This document shows positions 60,641 through 63,968 of a DNA stretch of 63,968 nucleotides, in pieces. The stretch comes from Stereum hirsutum FP-91666 SS1 (Eukaryota > Basidiomycota > Agaricomycetes > Russulales > Stereaceae), in contig NW_006763133.1 in the NCBI RefSeq assembly GCF_000264905.1, forward strand, positions 785,844 to 849,811, written 5' to 3'. The notes beneath the pieces are model-generated. The model saw only the letters and a list, made by a program, of their open reading frames with translations, did no database searches and had not been told where the DNA came from. Position 1 is the first letter of the stretch, and every line of letters begins with the position of its first letter. Position numbers and translations under genes: made by a program.

Positions 60641-61800
60641 GATGCCAGACACTCAGTTTAATGCAGTATTATTTATGTTGAGATTCTCTATTGAACTACA
60701 TAGCTTCCAGAATTAAAGGGCAGCTATCTGTGAAGACTTCATCAAGATTCAGAGGGGCATATAGGGTAAAGGCCGATAATTCTGGACTGTGGTGGGAAGC
60801 AAAGCATGAATCTTAACTGTGGCCCAAACCACACCTCCGACCCTGTTCACCGCCACACTCAAGATCAAGCTCAACCAGCCTACGAGTGCCCTCATCTTGC
60901 ACCCAGAACCATCGACTCGGCAGACGTTTGTAGGTCATGTATCCTAGACAAATCCTAAAAAGTAATCGTAGCTGTGGTCGCATCTAGGATAAGTTGATTA
61001 TAATTGAGGCTACGGGAGCTGTACTTACTGCATCACACCCACCGGCACAAGCTGGACAACGACAACGTGAATGGGCCGCTTCCTAGATGAAGGTGAGTCA
61101 TGATAGTAAGCATGTCGGTAATACAGAGAAGGTGAGGGGCAGTGCAATAGGATGCCTGAGGTCAAGTTTCATTGGAAGAGTCGAAATTAATGACTTGCAC
61201 TCGCAGGATAATGTGTGAGTGGTGTAGGGCTCCAAGTAGCGTGTATGTATAGTAGCTTTAAGGCCGGAGTCAGCGCACACGACATTGAACCCCCGAGTGC
61301 AAGCGAGATGACAATGCTTCCAGCAGGAAGACGCATGAACATGTCATGGCATTGTTGATGTGTTTTTGCTGATGTGACAGTGCCCAATGGCCTGCGCACA
61401 GAAATGAACAGCTGTGCCGGTAGTGGATATCTCCCCGGATCGGCCACCCCGGAGCCGCCCGTCAGCAAGTTGGCGGTGTAGTCCACCACAGTATCGTCAA
61501 GCTAAGAACTGGGGGAGCGCTACCTTCGGCAGCAGCAACCTTGCTGGGGAGGGGCCGTCGCGGGCCGTCCCGATATCTGCAGCACAGAATAATAAACCAC
61601 ACGAGTGGAAAAAGAGAGAGCAAAACTTAATATTATTTTCTGCTCTCCGACTCTGGTTATAGGCAAGTCATAGTAGCATAATAAGCAGCCACACAGACAA
61701 CAAAAAACGAACACAGAGTAACAACCGAGAATGAATCTGGCTTCTTTGAGCCACGAACATTTGACAACACTAACCACGACCATACGACGGCAAGTCACCC
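60641..61800. other. intergenic, no gene seen
   Basis: About 1.2 kb with only short overlapping open frames. AT-rich from 60650 to 60780. The last 100-200 bp are probably the 3' UTR of the next minus-strand gene. Confidence 0.55.
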
Positions 61801-62858
61801 TTACGCCACACGCGCCCGCTTCGACGACGAGCCCATGAAATCAGTGGCCCTCGCCGGAACACGCTTTCTCACCAGCTTCTCCGCCGCCAACTCCACGGGG
61901 GGCACGAGCACCCTGATCTTGACGACGAAGACATACGGTCCTTTGGAATTGTACTGAACATTGCCGAGATAACGGTAAGACTCTCCCAGAGCGGTGGCAG
62001 CATCGACGAGATCCAATCCTGCTTCAGATTGAGCACAATTCAAGGTAACATATGAGCAATAGACAATGAGGATTGTGGAGACTCATAAGACGACACGTAC
62101 GTGGTAGAGGGCGTCCCCGTGCTCATGACAGCGGCGACTGGGTGAGCCTCCTCTCGAAAGCCCTCGGTGGCGACCTGAGTTACTTTGCTGCACTCCAGTC
62201 ACGTCAGTGTGCGCCAAATCAATATATTCCACGGTAGAGCACACACCGTTCAGTGGTGTCGCATATCGCCACTGAGTTATTGGCGAGAATATCCATACTA
62301 TCCTCGAGTATGCGACTCTGTTCTGCGGTTACATCTGTGGGCACTCCGATGTCAGTTGAAAGTGAAATATGTTACACGGGATAGACTCGCCTGGGGAGGA
62401 CGGTGGGTCCACGAGCCCACTATCAGCAGATGGGGTGTTGTCTTTGTGCACTGTGACCGCAGGTATCAGATAATGCCAATCTAAAGTGAGATGAGATCTC
62501 ATACCAGAGACGCCACCGACTACATCAGCTCCCATTGCCATCTCAGCAGCAGAATCAGAAGCCGGCAAATCTCCCTGGACCGACCGAGGGCACAATGTCA
62601 AGAATAGAACACAGTAAGGTATACACACAACTCACCTCAGCACGTACAGATGCAATGGCCGGTTCCATGACCTCAGACTCCGAACCCACTGTCAGAGGAG
62701 ACAAAGAAACGTCCTCCTTTGTGCCAAGAGCCGGCTTCAGAAGACAATAAAATTAACCACCAGAGATACGATGTCATTGAGATCGGCAGAGCACAAACCT
62801 GGACGGGTAAAGAGGGTGCGGCACCTTGGGTGGCCCCAGAGCTTCGAGTGGTACGCAT
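61801..62858 (-). CDS. small multi-exon gene of unknown function (about 226 aa)
   Basis: Proposed exons on the minus strand: 62858-62799, 62734-62636, 62574-62505, 62450-62391, 62334-62247, 62182-62097 and 62018-61801. The first five join without breaking frame. The protein starts MRTTRSSGATQG. The middle is acidic and disordered. A segment SRILEDSMDILANNSVAIC looks helical. The C terminus LGESYRYLGNVQYNSKGP, then YVFVVKIRVLVPPVELAAEK, looks like a folded beta-rich unit and ends in basic SSSKRARV, possibly a nuclear signal. One intron (62390-62335) appears to be GC-AG (CAG|GCGAGT). Exon 6 is uncertain: an alternative acceptor at 62187 gives KVTQVATEGF text but then the last exon is out of frame. 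No known domain is recognised. Confidence 0.55.
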
Positions 62859-63600
62859 GATGGAGAAGGTGGGTTCAAAGTTGAATATAGAGGGGCAGAA
62901 GGAGTAAGAAACTTCTCCTTGAACCCCCCAGATGGACGCTTAATAGGGTCCACAATTACCGGCCAAAGAAAAAACCCTCTCGATGACTGTGGGCATCGCC
63001 CGACGAGCAGAGACAGGAGGCATCACAGGAGTCTGAAGAGGCCAGCAGTGGGTCCAGCGGGTGGACTCCGAAACATGTCCGCTAACACGAAACCGAAGGG
63101 GTAGTGCAAATGCGTGGGAGACACGCGATTGGACCACACTATCGCAGAGCTCCCTCTCGATATCGAAGAATACGAATAGTACGCGTTGGCCGCCGACACA
63201 CAGAAAAGAAACGTGAACACAGGGACGCGCAAGATAAAAGGAGGACAGAGGCGTTGGCGCAAGCAGGGAAGGGACGTGCACACCAGCAACAGTGACATTG
63301 TGTTCATGCACGAATGGCCCAAATGTTGACTTTCAAGCCACGACACGACGTCATACTGGCTTATCAGTGTCGTGCAAGAGGCGACCATAGATCACGACAG
63401 AAAATAGAGGGAAGAAGCAAGCTAAAGGGGCCATATATGAAAGAGAATCGGGCCACAGCAGACAAACGAGAGGTGTAACGCCACTCGGACGGTTGTTTGT
63501 ACATGTTTGTTTTTGGCAACGGATTTGCGAGGTTACCGGGGTGCGAAGGACCTTGAAGCAAGGTAACCAAGCACGTGACTGACACGGACGAACGGAGATG
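62859..63600. other. upstream flank of the unknown gene, no gene seen
   Basis: Promoter side of the minus-strand gene. Short overlapping open frames only. A faint palindromic purine-rich stretch lies at 63395-63420. Confidence 0.5.
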
Positions 63601-63968
63601 GCCGAAGGATGGGAAACGCGACCGCAGGACCCCTGCGTATGCTAACGGAGGTCCCATCCTGATGCGACGAATTTTGAGCGAAACATCGCGTTTCGTCCGA
63701 TCCGTAGTGCGACGAAAACGGCTTTTCGATGCTGATGTTCCATCCCGCTATGCGACGAAAATGTCTCTCGGGGACGCAAAAAATGGGGTAAAAACTTGGC
63801 AAACACGGCCAAAAACATGATTTGGGGAAATTTTTTGACGACCAGGGTTTGGGAAGGCCTTATGCGGAGCGATGTTCCATCCGACGTGCGACGGAAATGG
63901 CCAAAAATCCGATGTCCCATCCCTGATGCGACGAAAACACCCCCAAAAGCGTGCGACGAAAAACGACC
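63601..63968. repeat. irregular repeat of a TGCGACGAAA motif running off the right edge
   Basis: TGCGACG(A/G)A occurs at 63663, 63708, 63751, 63887, 63927 and 63952. Four of the six are preceded within 2-4 bp by GT(C/T)CCATCC, at about 63651, 63735, 63874 and 63914. Spacing is irregular (25-136 bp). Open frames here on both strands are produced by the repeat. The element continues beyond the window, so its type cannot be decided. Confidence 0.7.

Noticed and set aside
61520..61798. 92-codon minus-strand frame after the orphan gene
   Set aside because: Lies directly behind the orphan gene's stop codon in probable 3' UTR; no splice link or domain.
1..63968. CRISPR arrays, riboswitches, prokaryotic operons or integrons
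   Set aside because: No regular direct repeats with unique spacers and no bacterial signals; the DNA is clearly eukaryotic.

Overview
The window is nuclear DNA of a filamentous basidiomycete, most likely an Agaricomycete. Genes are split by many short introns (about 45-100 bp, GT-AG, phases often 1 or 2). Core promoters are CT-rich. The proteins are of clearly fungal type: an F-box/LRR-like protein, a Gre2-like reductase, a Mif2/CENP-C with a cupin end, and a Pns1 choline-transporter-like protein. There are two intron-containing proline tRNA genes and a relic of a LINE retrotransposon. No bacterial operon structure, CRISPR array or integron is visible.

Layout. 1-8.25 kb: no convincing gene; it holds a cluster of short dyad repeats (GACGC-N5-GCGTC) near 3 kb, a possible zinc-finger relic near 4.3 kb and an imperfect direct repeat at 5.7-5.95 kb. 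8.25-9.4 kb: one two-exon gene of unknown function with a good TATA box. 9.4-22.6 kb: a 13-kb gene-poor stretch with only scattered exon-like fragments. 22.6-24.7 kb: an F-box protein. 25.4-28.9 kb (-): a Ubp3/USP10-type ubiquitin protease. 29.6-32.9 kb (-): a long coiled-coil protein. 33.4-35.8 kb (+): a reductase gene with its promoter (copy A). 36.4-39.6 kb (+): a Pns1/CTL transporter. 40.4-44.6 kb (-): a SAPS-domain (Sit4/PP6-associated) protein. 45.0-47.1 kb (-): the AP-2 mu subunit. 47.1-49.6 kb: a 5'-truncated LINE and repeats. 49.7-52.2 kb (+): the second reductase with its promoter (copy B). 52.2-53.1 kb: a minisatellite. 53.09 kb: tRNA-Pro(CGG). 53.5-56.9 kb (-): a TilS-like tRNA(Ile)-lysidine synthetase. 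57.3-60.1 kb (+): Mif2/CENP-C, divergent from TilS. 60.55 kb (-): tRNA-Pro(AGG). 61.8-62.9 kb (-): a small seven-exon gene of unknown function. 63.6-64.0 kb: an irregular tandem motif running off the right edge.

Most of the genes are independent housekeeping functions: deubiquitination, clathrin endocytosis, phosphatase regulation, kinetochore assembly, tRNA modification and membrane transport. They do not form a pathway cluster. The most distinctive feature is a roughly 2.4-kb segmental duplication that copied the reductase together with about 0.9 kb of upstream DNA to either side of a 14-kb core block. I see no obvious new multi-gene system. The best leads are the duplication, the dyad cluster, the right-edge repeat, and the unrecognised 280- and 226-residue genes. 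All exon models were built by hand from splice signals and frame, and no homology search was run.
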